Shown here in pieces: positions 1 to 30,600 of a stretch of 64,000 nt of DNA; the stretch's first letter is position 1, and each line of letters opens with the position of its first letter. A program made the position numbers and the translations under genes. The notes under the pieces were generated by a model. That model saw only the letters and a list, made by a program, of their open reading frames with translations, was not told the origin of the DNA and searched no databases. The stretch covers positions 46,370,055 through 46,434,054 of the forward strand of contig CM054138.1 in NCBI GenBank assembly GCA_028751875.1, in the 5' to 3' direction. Origin of the DNA: Rapana venosa (taxonomy: Eukaryota; Mollusca; Gastropoda; Neogastropoda; Muricidae).

Positions 1-137
1 GGACTTTTGTGGGGAGTGGAGTGGCACTGATGCTAACTCCAGGGGGAAAATTCCCTTGAACGAGATTTGAACATTGGTCAGCAGATCATGAGCGCATTGC
101 GCTAAGCTCTTAACCACCAGGCTATTCTGTCCCCCCA
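1..137 (-). mobile_element. Type-A SINE, head end, cut by window edge
   Basis: This is the 5' end of SINE family A on the minus strand: tRNA-like head with a box-A-like CCTGGTGGTTAAGAGC and a decayed box B, then the CCCTGGAGTTAGCATCAG linker. The body lies outside the window. Confidence 0.7.
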
Positions 138-270
138 TGCCGAGTTGGGTATGAGGATGGGATGGTGACATTGGAATAAGCCGTGTGGGAACAACAGGAT
201 AGAAATGCAATAGAAATTGAGGCAGCGATCAAGCAAACAGAAAAACAAACAAACAAACAAACACAATAAC
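138..270 (+). repeat. Repeat K, copy 1
   Basis: This is homologous to 63325-63430. Shared blocks are TGGGTATG, GTGGGAACA.CAGGA and GAGGCAGC, and it ends in (CAAA)n. It looks like the 3' end of a retroposon. Confidence 0.5.
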
Positions 271-1550
271 AAAAAAGCAAGTGCATAACATCAAGAAAAC
301 CCATAATTGTGTGACAATAACAGGGTCCAATAAGATACATCTCATTCTGTTTGACAATTCATAAAGCTGATAACCATGTTGGTTTTCATGATACAGATTT
401 TCCGAACAAAAGTGCTTCCCAAAGCTAATGAAATGCACATGCCAACCATTCAAAATTCACAAATCACACAGTATAACTGAAAATTCAGTTCCGGTTTTTT
501 AATTCCTTATTTCACTTACTGTGTCCAGTTTTGTGTATACTTTGTAAATACAAACATAATGGCACTCAGAACAAAAGGGTCTGATAAATATTGCTAAAAA
601 AAAAGAAACCACACCAAAAACTTCAGACATATATTGCTGGCAAAAATGTAATGTTACATGATAGAATCCCTATAGTACCCCTCCCCCCTTCCTCCCTCCC
701 CCAAGCAAACAGAAAACTACAATGCAAATAATTAAAAAAACAATTTTCACCAGATTAAGGTGGGAAAATGAACTGTTACAAATAAAGCTAACTGGAAAAG
801 GAAAAAGTTAAACAATACAGCAAAACTTGGCTTTGGGTACTAAACCAAAACAAAAAAACCCCAACCCAACAACAACAAATAATCTCATGGTAAATCTAAT
901 ACTGTATCCTACTTTTCTTGATCAGGTTAAAAAAAGAAACCAACCTGTAAAACTAATGGCAACTTCAAAAGAGATTTAAAAAAATAATGAACTGGAAGAA
1001 ATTAGCACATTGATAACATCAAATTCAAAGATAAGGTCTGGATAACACAATGACTGGCAAGATCAGTGAAAGGAACGGGAACTGACAAATGAAGACAGAG
1101 AGATAGACAGCCACAAGAGACAAATACAGAGAGACACCAAAGACGATGCACGCTAATGCTCAAATTTGGCATTTTGCATTGCTTTTCTTTGAATACTGGG
1201 TTCCTCCAAAGTTAACATTGTATACCTTCCTCCCCCCCCATACACAAAAATACATATAACTTGTAATGGTATACAAACCTTGGGGGAAAAATTTACCGCA
1301 TTCTTCAGTTTACAATGTACATGAATGAATACAATATATTTTAAGAATTGCGTAGTGATTCTGAATGGCACATATTATGAAAGAAAATGCTTTCACTTTG
1401 ACAGCAATTTTAACGTATACTAATAGCTAAACTATGTACCACGTAAAACCCGTGTGAAAGTATATATAAAAGAAAACAAACTGCTGACTGTGATCAATAT
1501 ACACTTTCAGTTTTTCATTCACATGATACTACTATCTTGATAGATTTGTT
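271..1550. other. No gene seen
   Basis: AT-rich DNA with short A-runs. I see no supported exon, repeat family member or RNA gene here. Confidence 0.5.
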
Positions 1551-1554
1551 TTCC

Positions 1555-1967
1555 TTCTTATTCCCTGGCCAGGGCTCTGATGCTCACCAGTGGTGAGATA
1601 TTGCATAAGTGACCGTTTTGACCAACCATTAAGGTAGCTGCATTTTATCTTCAGAGATGATGTCTAAATATGACACCAGTGTGCATGCATTTTTAACATA
1701 TATTTTTGGTCATCCATTCTTACCGGCATGAGAGGCCTACTTTTTCAAAAGACGCATCAGGTTTAACGTGTGCACAACATGTCCGGCATGCTTTAGCACT
1801 TGAGACCTTGGTTTCTAGCTTTTTTGGAAGGACTTTCAGTGGAGTGAGGTCAGTGCTACTGTTAACTCCAGAGGAAAATTTCTTCTTGAAGGGTGCCCCA
1901 GTGGTGGTTCCAATCAAGATTGTCAGATCAGGGGTTCAACACTCTAACCGCTAGGTCTCATTCTCAG
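1555..1967 (-). mobile_element. Composite SINE, head A + body + B-type 3' end
   Basis: Read on the minus strand: tRNA-like head, CTGGAGTTAAC linker, AAGTCCTT junction and the common body (GTAAAAACCT...GGCCT) up to about 1700. It then ends not in the A tail but in the 3' part of family B (plus strand TCACCAGTGGTGAGAT, near 1590). It is diverged and old. Confidence 0.65.
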
Positions 1968-1984
1968 ATCTCATGCTTAATCAT

Positions 1985-2034
1985 AGTTTGGGGAGAGCAA
2001 GCGCTCTGACAACTGAGCTATCCTGTCCCTGAGT
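1985..2034 (-). mobile_element. tRNA/5S chimeric SINE, head fragment
   Basis: Minus strand reads GGGACAGGATAGCTCAGTTG then TCAGAGCGCTTGCTCTCCCC, matching the first 50 bp of the chimeric SINE copies at 53026 and 61853. Confidence 0.55.
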
Positions 2035-2598
2035 TAAAACAGTGCTTAAAACATTTTACCAGTGTGTTCTATTCCCATAAAGTAATAACCTTCCTGTTTA
2101 CCTATTCTATGGTAATTCATACATTTTGTATAAATTTGAGAGTGTCTGAAAAATATTTCAATGAACTTCTTGATATATAGCTCTATATGGATTCAATCTC
2201 TGTAAGCATTTCAAGGTCAGTACAAATAAACATGACTTTGGTCTTTACTCTGACATAATTACGATTTGGACAGAGCAGCAAGGATATGGATGGAACTTGA
2301 GAAACTAAGTCATCATTTCTTTGACCCAGCAAAATCTTTACCTCCTTTATCTGCTTCATTGTAACATTTCAGGCCCCAGTCAAAATAAATATAACTGAAC
2401 AACATCAAAGTTACACGCAAAATCTCATAACACACCATTTCAATATGAAAAAGTACATGGGTAATACACAGGCAAACCCCCCCAAGAACCAAATGATACC
2501 AAGAAAAAAAGAGAGAGAAAAAGAGAGACAACGTTCTCAAAGATGATGCTGAATATTTGAAAAGATAATGTCGAACATTATATATATATATATATATA

Positions 2599-2655
<57 letters not shown>

Positions 2656-3153
2656 AGGAATACAGTCAAAGAACTATCAACGGTAATGCAAAAGTTAAAA
2701 GATGATACATTCTCAAGAGAAAAATGAATGACCAAAGAAGAAAAGTGTGGAATACAGAGAAAAAGCATTTTTACCTTCACATAAGAAATAATAATACTAA
2801 AAAAAACCCATGTTTTACAAAGTATGCAAATATGACCAAAACATGTAGAGCTTATGTTTCTTATAGATGTATCCTCCCACACATCTGTAATACACTAAAT
2901 CTGAGAAAATAAACAAACAGCAGACGATTTGTCTGATTCAAAATTATCAAAATCTTTTGCATTTTTTGTTTTTTGTAATATATGCATAGTCACTCAGGAC
3001 CAATGATTACCTGCAAAAAAAAATACATATTCAAAAATAAAATGAAAATAAATCACAAAAAAGAGGGACAGAAGATGGGAGGAGGAACAACAGTCAACAT
3101 AGTTTTCTTGGATTAGAATTCTGGCACTTTGTTAACAACGACCTCCGCCTTCT
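2035..3153. repeat. DNAL1 3' flank with (TA)n at 2580-2653
   Basis: Possible DNAL1 3' UTR and flank. The only clear feature is a (TA)n microsatellite of about 75 bp, interrupted by one C. No further coding exon was recognised. Confidence 0.6.
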
Positions 3154-22427
<19,274 letters not shown>

Positions 22428-22450
22428 TTTGTATGTTGATATGTCTGCTT

Positions 22451-22463
22451 GTTACTAAGAAAC
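22451..22463. promoter_or_regulatory. Candidate RFX X-box of DNAL1
   Basis: The sequence GTTACTAAGAAAC is an imperfect inverted repeat of the X-box type, which RFX factors bind in promoters of ciliary genes. One half-site (AGAAAC, RGNAAC) is perfect and the other (GTTACT) differs at one position; the spacer is 1 nt. It lies 24 bp upstream of the proposed DNAL1 ATG. Confidence 0.5.
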
Positions 22464-22600
22464 GGATCACGTGATTATAGGAAGGGGAACAACTGCAAGT
22501 AGCAAACTACAATCATCGTCTGGGAGGTTTGTTGTGGTTATTTTTCTGTTTGTTTTTTCTTGATATATATTTTTTTTTTGGGGGGGGGGGGGGGGGGGCA
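22464..22600. other. Putative DNAL1 promoter region, upstream side
   Basis: This stretch lies immediately upstream of the proposed X-box. It includes CACGTG (E-box-like) just beyond the X-box and ends in a T-run and a G-run near 22567-22597. No clear TATA box was identified. Confidence 0.35.
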
Positions 22601-23186
22601 CAGACAAAACTATCAAAGGAAACCTAGGCCTTACACTTATCGTTGGTGTGGTGTGGCGGATTGTTCTTGTTCTTCCTGCCAATGGGGAATTAAAGTTATA
22701 GGCCTAACTTATACTGTTACAGCGTCCCCAACACGTAGCCCACTTTGCTTTTCAGTCAGATTTGCAAACGTGTACTCTTACCCTCTGCGTTATTCAGACT
22801 CTCTCTCTCTCTCTCTCTCTCTCGCCTGGATCAGGATGTAGATTATAGGCCTACTTTTAAGTGACAAATTTTCATTGCGTGTTATCCCCTCCGCTACCGA
22901 GCCGAGGTGCAATGGTTGGACATGGAAGTTTGTGTAATTGAACCAGTAAATGAATAACCCCCCCCCCCCCTACCTCCACCCCTAAAAAGCAAAAACAAAA
23001 ATTAAACACACACACACACACGAACGAAAATAACAACAAACATAAAAGCTGGTTACACTAAAACAGAAAGCTGGTGAGTGGGAGTGATGGGCTTGGGTTT
23101 TTTTGTTGTTGTTTTTGTTCTTTTAGGAGGGGGAGGGGGTGTTTGTTTTGTTTTTGTGGGGGGAGGGGGGTATCTAGAAAAGGTAA
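22601..23186. other. Upstream flank of DNAL1, no gene seen
   Basis: Contains a short (CT)n at 22799-22822, C- and G-runs and (CA)n at 23008. No exon recognised. Confidence 0.5.
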
Positions 23187-23640
23187 AGATAAAAATAATA
23201 AATGGAATTTATATAGTGCTATATCTTGCAATTACAAATCCAAGCGCTTGCATTCAATCCGATCCTACACATGCAACCAACAATGATTAACAATATTCTA
23301 ACAAATTCAAATGTACACACACACACACACAGGTTTTACATTTAAACAAACATAATGTTGCCCAATCTTCTGTTTTGTGACTTAAGTAGTTAGGGAGAGT
23401 GGCAATGTGTAAGGGGAATAGGATGGGTAGATAGGGAGGGGATACAGCTAGGTGGTGGAGAGGGGAAAGGAAAAACTAGTAGGAGCAAACCACAGCTGGG
23501 TTGTTTAACTATTAATTAGTAGGAGAAAACCACACCTGGGTTGTTTAACTATTTAGTAGGAGAAAGCCACAGCTGGGTTGGTTAATCAATGCCCAAGGAG
23601 TCGGCCTACCCCCGACATGAAAGGTGGTAGCTTGAGCATA
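23187..23640 (+). repeat. Repeat I (ATGGAATTTATATAG...) with 48-bp tandem triplication
   Basis: AATGGAATTTATATAGTGCT (23200) and CCAAGCGCTTGCATTCAATC are shared with 44395, 49870, 58570 and 62590. Three tandem units of about 48 bp (AGTAGGAG..A.CCACA.CTGGG) lie at 23475-23588. Confidence 0.65.
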
Positions 23641-23966
23641 GAATTTTGGACATTCTCTACTCCCACATAGATAAGATACTGTGCAGGACAAGAAAATAGG
23701 GTATACTGTTCTGGTTTGCTGTCTGGAGTCATGTAACCCTAGGTATTGTTCTGTTCATGGATTGTCTGGCAAAGATGCAAGAGCTTTTACAATCATTTAA
23801 TGTGGCGGAACATAATATTATAATTATTTTTCTGCATATCAGGCATGCAGTTATTAAGAATTTACTTGGTGGTAATGCCTCAGCTGACATGTACTGATTT
23901 GTAAAAAAGTCGTAGCTTGAAGTACGTGGATGGTTTTTAACACTGTGCATGTGTGTGTGTGTGTGT

Positions 23967-24262
23967 TTATTTATTTTATTTATTTATTTATTCTTTTATA
24001 TCGAGGATCATGGAATAAGCACTCATGTGCTTTTTTACATCCAGTCCCCGTGTGTATGTGGTTTTGTCAGTTCTGTCATCTGTTCCTACCGGCACACAAT
24101 GGCCTACTCTTAGGAAAAGCGGAACAGGATTTAACGTGTGCACAAGATGTTCTGCGTGCGTTCGCACACGGGGCCTCGGTTTATAGTCTAGTTTATAGTC
24201 TCATCCGAAGGACTTTTGGGGAGAATGGAGTCTGCACTGTGTGTGTGTGTGTGTGTGTGTGT
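23967..24262 (-). mobile_element. Type-A SINE ending in (GT)n
   Basis: Well preserved from the (AATA)n tail to the linker (plus TGGAGTCTGCACT), where the head is replaced by (GT)n at 24239-24263. A 12-bp internal duplication (TTTATAGTCTAG) is present. Confidence 0.85.
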
Positions 24263-24506
24263 GGTTTTTAACTCTGTGTGTGTGTGTTTGATTTTACATC
24301 TGTTCAAGTGAGTACTATAAGTGATTTCAGACAACAGGAACAGGGATGGGGGGAAAAGTTGGTTGATGCACATGTGACATAAGATAGATATCTACCACTT
24401 AATAGCTAACAGTCCATATAAAATGGCTGAATAATAACAAGAATATAAAATAAAACACATTTTTGCTCATAGACCTGTAATAAAGGACACTTGCTGCCAA
24501 TAGATG

Positions 24507-24571
<65 letters not shown>

Positions 24572-24724
24572 TTCTATCATTATCATTGTGTTGTAGTATT
24601 AAAGCTACCCAGTATTCTAGATCAATGATAATTACTAACCTTAACAACTTATCAGTAGAGACATATTAAAGGTTGTTACCACAATACATGGTAGCATTAC
24701 ATGATGTTATACTGTCATATTTAT
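24263..24724. repeat. (TA)n at 24511-24568 in unassigned DNA
   Basis: One (TA)n tract of about 58 bp. CACATTTTTGCTCATAG near 24455 may be a scrap of repeat F. Confidence 0.7.
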
Positions 24725-25045
24725 AAGTCCCCCACGGGGTTGCCTGGGGCATATCAGCATGAATAGCATCCCCACCTTCTGGAAATTCTGTGCTAGGAAT
24801 TCCCACTTTTCTATCCCTCTGTTTCTGCCTTGTTCTTTTTCTCCCTAGTGTCACCCACTTCTTGTTTGTTTTCTGCCCTCTTGATCTATCCTCCTGTCTT
24901 TTATTCCAGGAAGACTTAAAAGATAATTCTCTATCCCATGCCGAAGTCGGATATACTGGGCCTGATTTGTCAGGCGCTAAATGGCAGCAGAACACATTTT
25001 TGCTCATATGACAGACAATAGTTGTTGTCTGAGCGTTTGACAAAG
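24725..25045 (-). repeat. Repeat F, longest copy
   Basis: Contains GGAAATTCTGTGCTAGGAAT, ATCCCATGCCGAAGTCGGAT and CACATTTTTGCTCATATGAC, shared in order with 27025-27280 and in reverse with 53815-54145. The length is about 320 bp. Confidence 0.75.
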
Positions 25046-25589
25046 AAGAATATTTGAAAGAAGCTTAGTTCAAACAGAAGAGCAAGAAAGTCAAGCTGTA
25101 AAACTTTATCAGCATGTGGAGATCAGAGATGGAATAACAAAGAATGATGTTTGTTTTTTATCACAAGCCAAATTTATCTAAAAATTGTCTCCTGGTACCA
25201 GAAACTGAAGACTATTCTTGTCAGAATGATCTAAAAACTACATCTAAACATAAACTCTCAGCATACTCTGATGTTTTAGCGTTAGGGGGAAAAAAGTGTA
25301 AGAAAACTGTGACAATTCTTTATATGCAAAACTGGTTGACTTCAAAGAAAGTGTGTGTGTGTGTGAGAGAGAGAGAGAGAAAGAGAGACAGACAGACAGA
25401 CAAGTGACAGAGAGAGATTATGAAGCTATATCTTTTATCTGTTAATAATTTTCTTTGGAAATAAGACTGGACCCCAACATGGTATAAAGGATTTTTTTTT
25501 TTAACATTTAAAAACAGTATAATATGTCAATTGTAGTGTGGCCATGCATATGGCATGTTTAGTTTTAAAAGTTTCTTATGTAAACTATG

Positions 25590-25730
25590 TGTGTGTGTGT
25601 CTGCACGCGTGTGTATGTGTGCACATGTGTGTAAATGTATGTGTTTATGCGCACGCATGTGTGTGCAGACTATGATGTGTGTGCATGTGCACCTGTGGAT
25701 ACATGTGTGTGTGTGAGTGAGTGAGTAACA
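25590..25730. repeat. (GT)n-like imperfect tract
   Basis: Imperfect TGTGTG and GCACATGTG repeats. The surrounding 25046-25990 region shows no gene. Confidence 0.8.
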
Positions 25731-25997
25731 GAGACAGACAAAGGAGTGTGTAGCCATTTTATCATTGAAAATGAATGTTCTCTCTCTCTCTCTCTACTTA
25801 TTTCTCCCACTTTCCTCCTCTTTTTACACAAAATGTTTACATTCATTGCCATCTATGATAGTATGAATATTTATAGTTTTGGTTTTCTTATTTTAATGTT
25901 ATTTCTTTAGCACGTTTGTGCTTTAAACAAAAGTTGTGTGTATGTGTGCGCACACACGCGCGTGTAGGTATGTATTATGTTATTAATTACTCATCTT

Positions 25998-26480
25998 TAT
26001 TTATCTATTCTTTTTTTTTGGAGAAAAATAGAATAAGCACTCATATGGGGGTTTTATGGGTTGGGTTTTTTTACATCCAGTCCTCATGTGCATGCCATTT
26101 TTGTAAACTTTGTCATCTACTCCCACCAGCACAAAATGGCCTACTCTTCTGAGAGTCAGACCAGGTTTTAAGAGTGTACAAGTTGTTTTGAGTGCATTTG
26201 CACACAGGGCCGCAGTTTAGAGTCTCATCTGAATGACTTTTGGGGGAGTGGAGTTGGCACTAATGTTAATTACAGGGAGAAAAGCCCATTGTGAACTGGC
26301 ATCTCAGAGGTGGCTTGAACCCGTGTGTGTGTGTGTTTGCGCGCACGCATATTTTAATTTTCTTTTATATTGAGGATAATGGAATAAGCACTTATGTACT
26401 TTTTTAACATCCAGTCCCCGTGTGTATGCGGTTTTGTGATTATCTGTTCCCACCGGCACACAATGGCCTACTCTTACTCC
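25998..26480 (-). mobile_element. Two type-A SINE copies end to end
   Basis: 25998-26325 runs from tail to the box-B region and ends in (GT)n. 26352-26480 is a second, head-less copy (tail to GGCCTACTCTTACTCC) that abuts the inverted-repeat element at 26487. Confidence 0.8.
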
Positions 26481-26486
26481 TACTCC

Positions 26487-27455
26487 ATTCTTGTCACTGT
26501 ATTCATGTTTTTACATCCGACATATTTTTCATACAATAAAAGAATAGCCTTATAAAAAAAATCTCTGTGTGTGTGCATGTGTGTGAGCATGAGCATATCA
26601 CTCTCTGTGTGTGCGTGTGCGTTCCTGTGTTTGTGCCTGTTCATGTGCATGTGTGTGTTCCTGCCTGTGTAATGTTGTACCGTTTCAATGCTGCTGCAAT
26701 ATATGTTTATGATCCCTCAAACTCCCCTCCCCCAATTTCTTAATTTTTCTTGTACTTATTGTTTTATGAAATCTATTGCAAGTCAACGCTATCAGTATCA
26801 TGTAGCCTTTTTTTCATTTAAAATTATTGTTCCATCTTTCTCTTTCATACACACACACACAGGTAATCTACTACATAAGTTATTGGGTTTAATTATCAGT
26901 AAGGAATTTAAACTAGATATTTACAGGCTTGATAAGAATTTTTTAAAGTTTGCGTCATGGCTAGTAACTTATCTGTATTTGATACCATCATTTTTTTTTT
27001 TTTTTTTTTTTTTTGAAAATGCAGGGGATGCCAGGGGCCTGTCAGTATAAATAGCATCCCCACTTTCAGGAAATTCTCTGCTGGGAATTCCCTCTTTTCT
27101 TTGTTCTGTCTTGTTCCTTTTTCTTGTCTATTTTCCGTCTTCTTGGTCCATTCTCCTTTCTTCCAGAAAGACTTTAAATGTAATAATTGTCTCCCATGCC
27201 GAAGTCAGATGTGCTGGGCCTGACTTGACACATTTTTGCTCGTATAACGGGCAACAATGAGTTGATTGTGTGTTTGAAGAAGAAAACCGTGTGTGTAAAG
27301 TTTAGCGTTTCTCACACACTTTCAAGAATGCTGATCCTCAACTTTTTCAGCATAGAGCATGCTCATGCACACACAGATATTTTTTTTTATGATAAGGCTA
27401 TTCTTTTATTGTATGAAAAATATGTAAAAACATGAATACAGTGACAAGAATGGAA
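26487..27455. mobile_element. Inverted-repeat element of about 970 bp (fold-back or MITE-like)
   Basis: The left arm starts CCATTCTTGTCACTGTATTC near 26489 and continues through ATACAATAAAAGAATAGCCT. The right arm (27388-27455) is its reverse complement, almost base for base over about 66 bp. Looser complementarity continues inward through a GCCTTAT..AAAAAAA..TCTGTGTGTGTGCATG block. It encloses GT-rich DNA and repeat F (27025-27280). No transposase was seen and no clear target duplication found. Confidence 0.65.
27025..27280 (-). repeat. Repeat F, copy inside the inverted-repeat element
   Basis: TAAATAGCATCCCCACTTTC, CCCATGCCGAAGTCAGATGT and CATTTTTGCTCGTATAACGG match 24725-25045 in the same orientation. 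Confidence 0.7.
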
Positions 27456-27688
27456 TATTTCCACATCAAGATTAAAATGCTATCACAAACTATACACATA
27501 AATCTAGATATATGACACATCATAAAGTAAAAATATGAATATAGTCACACACACACAGACTGAAACAACTTGGACCAGACATACGATTTACTGCTACATT
27601 TTTCTTGTCTGTCCACTACTATCCTGAAAATCATAGTGTAGTAGTAATCTTTCAGATATATTTTTAGTTTGCGTAACATAATATTTAT

Positions 27689-30600
27689 GTTGGTGTAAAA
27701 TCTTTATCTTCCTGCAGAAGATCTGTACACAGATTTGCCACCAGCATAAGTTATTTCATTTAACATTAGTGGCAATCATAAAATCAGGTAAATTTTTATT
27801 TTCACAATTTGTGAGATTTGATTAAAAAAAAATTTTTTAAAGACCCCTTCTCCCCACACACTTGCCACACCATTATAAAACATGCTGCAATTTTCCTGCC
27901 TATTTACATTTTATTTTGTTATCTAAAACAAAAGCAAAGAAGGCACACTTCACCCACTACTATAATTGAAAATACACACTATTAGTCATCCACATACATA
28001 TTTTGTACTATGTGTTGGTGTAAAATCTGCCATCAATCTTCCAGCGGAAGATCAATACACAGATCTGCCACCAACATCAAGTAAAATCATTTCACACAAT
28101 GTGATTTTTTACAGAAAAACTTTTTTAAAAGAAAGAAAACTTCTTCCCACATACTTTCTACACCATTATTGAACATGCTATGTTTTTCTTTAACATTTGA
28201 TCTGATCTTTTAAAAAAAATTTTTTAAAGAAAAGAAATAAAAACACACAGGCTCTCTCTCTCTCCACTACTTAACTGAAAATCATATATCATTAGTTTTC
28301 CTTTTCCCAAATGTGTTGGTGTAAAATCTGCCATCAATCTTCCAGTGAAAGATCAATACACAGATCTGCCACCAACAATTAAAATCATTTTGCACAATTT
28401 CTATTGCAATCACAGGATCAAGTTGATAATTTTTTTCACGTGATTTGGAAAAAAATCCCCCTTCTCCCCACACACTTTCCACACCATACATTTTTCTTTT
28501 CAATTTACATTTGACATGGTTTAAAAAAATAACAGCCAAAAAAACCAAACAAAAACAAAAACAAAACCCCCCACCCGCAGGCACACTTTACTTGCTACTA
28601 CACTCAAGATCATATAGCATGAAGGTGTGTTGGTGTAAAATCTGCCTCTATCTTCTAGCAGAAGATCAGTACACAGATCTGCCACCAACACTAAAGTCCT
28701 TTTACACAACCAATATCAAAGACGATCACAGGGCCAGCTTTGTTTGATCTCATATTTTATGTGTTTAAAAAAATAAATAAATAAAATTAAAAGGCAAGAA
28801 ATTCTCTCCACACACACTTTCCACACCATTTATAGAACATGTTACATTTTTCTTCAATTTACATCTCGCATGAATTTTGAACAAAAACACAAAAAAATAA
28901 CCCCAAAACACAGTCACACACTACCTCTAAACTTAAAATCTCCTACCATGCTGTTTTGTTTGTTTTGTCAAATGTGTTGGTGTAAAATCTGCCATCAATC
29001 TTCCAGCAAAAGATCAATACACAGATCTGCCACCAACAATGAAAATCATTTGCATAATTTCCATTGCAATCACAAGACCAATTTTATCATTCATTTCACA
29101 TTTGATGTGATTTGGTGATTTTTAAAATATATTAAAATCAAAACAAAAGAAAAAACTTATCCCCACACACTTTTCACAAAATTATTTAGCATGCTATATT
29201 TTTCTTTAATTTACATTTGGTCTCATTACCTAAGAAAAAAAAGAAAAAAACCACACAGGCACACTTTATCCACTACTTAACTGAAAATCATATACCATCA
29301 GTCTTCTTTTTGTCCCACATGTGTTGGTGTAAAATCTGTCATCAATCTTCCAGCAGAAGATCAATACACAGATATGCCACCAACATCAACTAAAATCATT
29401 TCACACCATTTCCATTTATCATTCATTTCACATTTGATGCCATTAAAATTTTTTTTTAAAAAGACCCATTCTCCCCACATACTTTCCATACCATAACACA
29501 AACTATTATACTTTACTTTTCTTATTATATTTGATATGGTTTTTAAACAGTTAAGAACCAAAAAAATAAAACCCACAAAAAGCAAAAACCCACATGCACA
29601 CATTACCCGCTAGTACACTCAAGATCAGAGCATGAAGATGTGTTGGTGTAAAATCTGCCTCTATCTTCTAGCAGAAGATCAGTACACAGATCTGCCACCA
29701 ACACTAAAGTCCTTTCACACAATAAACATCAAAGACATTCACAGGACCAGCTTTCTTTGTCTTAACATGTAATAAATTTTTTTTTTTAAAGATGAGAAGC
29801 CTTCTCCGTAGCTACTTTCCACACCATTATAGAACATGCTACATTTTTCTTCTGTTTACATTTCACATCAATTTAAAATAAAAACAAACAAACAAAACCC
29901 ACCCTCCAAAACACATGCATACTTTACTACTCAACTTAAAATCGCATACCATACGTTTTTGTGTTTGTTTTGTCACATGTGTTGGCGTAAAATCTGCCAT
30001 CAATCTTCCAGCGAAAGATCAATACACCGATCTGCCACCAACATCAACTAAAATCATTTCACACAATTTTCATTGCTATCACAGGACCAAGTTTATCATT
30101 CATTTTACATTTGATTTGATTTTTAAAAGAACTATAATAAAATCATAACAAAAGAAAAAAACTTCTCCCAACACACTTTTCACACCATTATTTAGCATGC
30201 TATGTTTTTCTTTAATTTACATTTGGCCTCATTATTTAACAATAAAAAAAACAAACAAACAAACAAAAAAGAAATAAAGAACACAGGCACACTCTATCCA
30301 CTACTTAATTTAAAAATAATATACCATTGTCTTCTTTTCCCCACATATGTTGATGTAAAATCTGCCATCAATCTTCCAGAGGAAGATCAATACACAGATC
30401 TGCCACCAACATCAACTAAAATCATTTCACACAATTTCCATTTATCATTCATTTCACATTTGATGCAATTTTAAAAAAGACCCCTTCTCCCCACACACTT
30501 TCCATACCATAACACAAACTATTATACTTTTCTTATTACATTTGATATGGTTTTTAACAAGTTAACCAAAAAACAAAACCCCACAAAAAACAAAACCCCC

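Noticed and set aside
3000..3014. Alternative DNAL1 last exon after a TTTTTGCAG at about 3010 (minus)
   Set aside because: It would end after NHWS. The acceptor at 3186 gives EPVVRQEEE, which fits the family's C-terminus much better.
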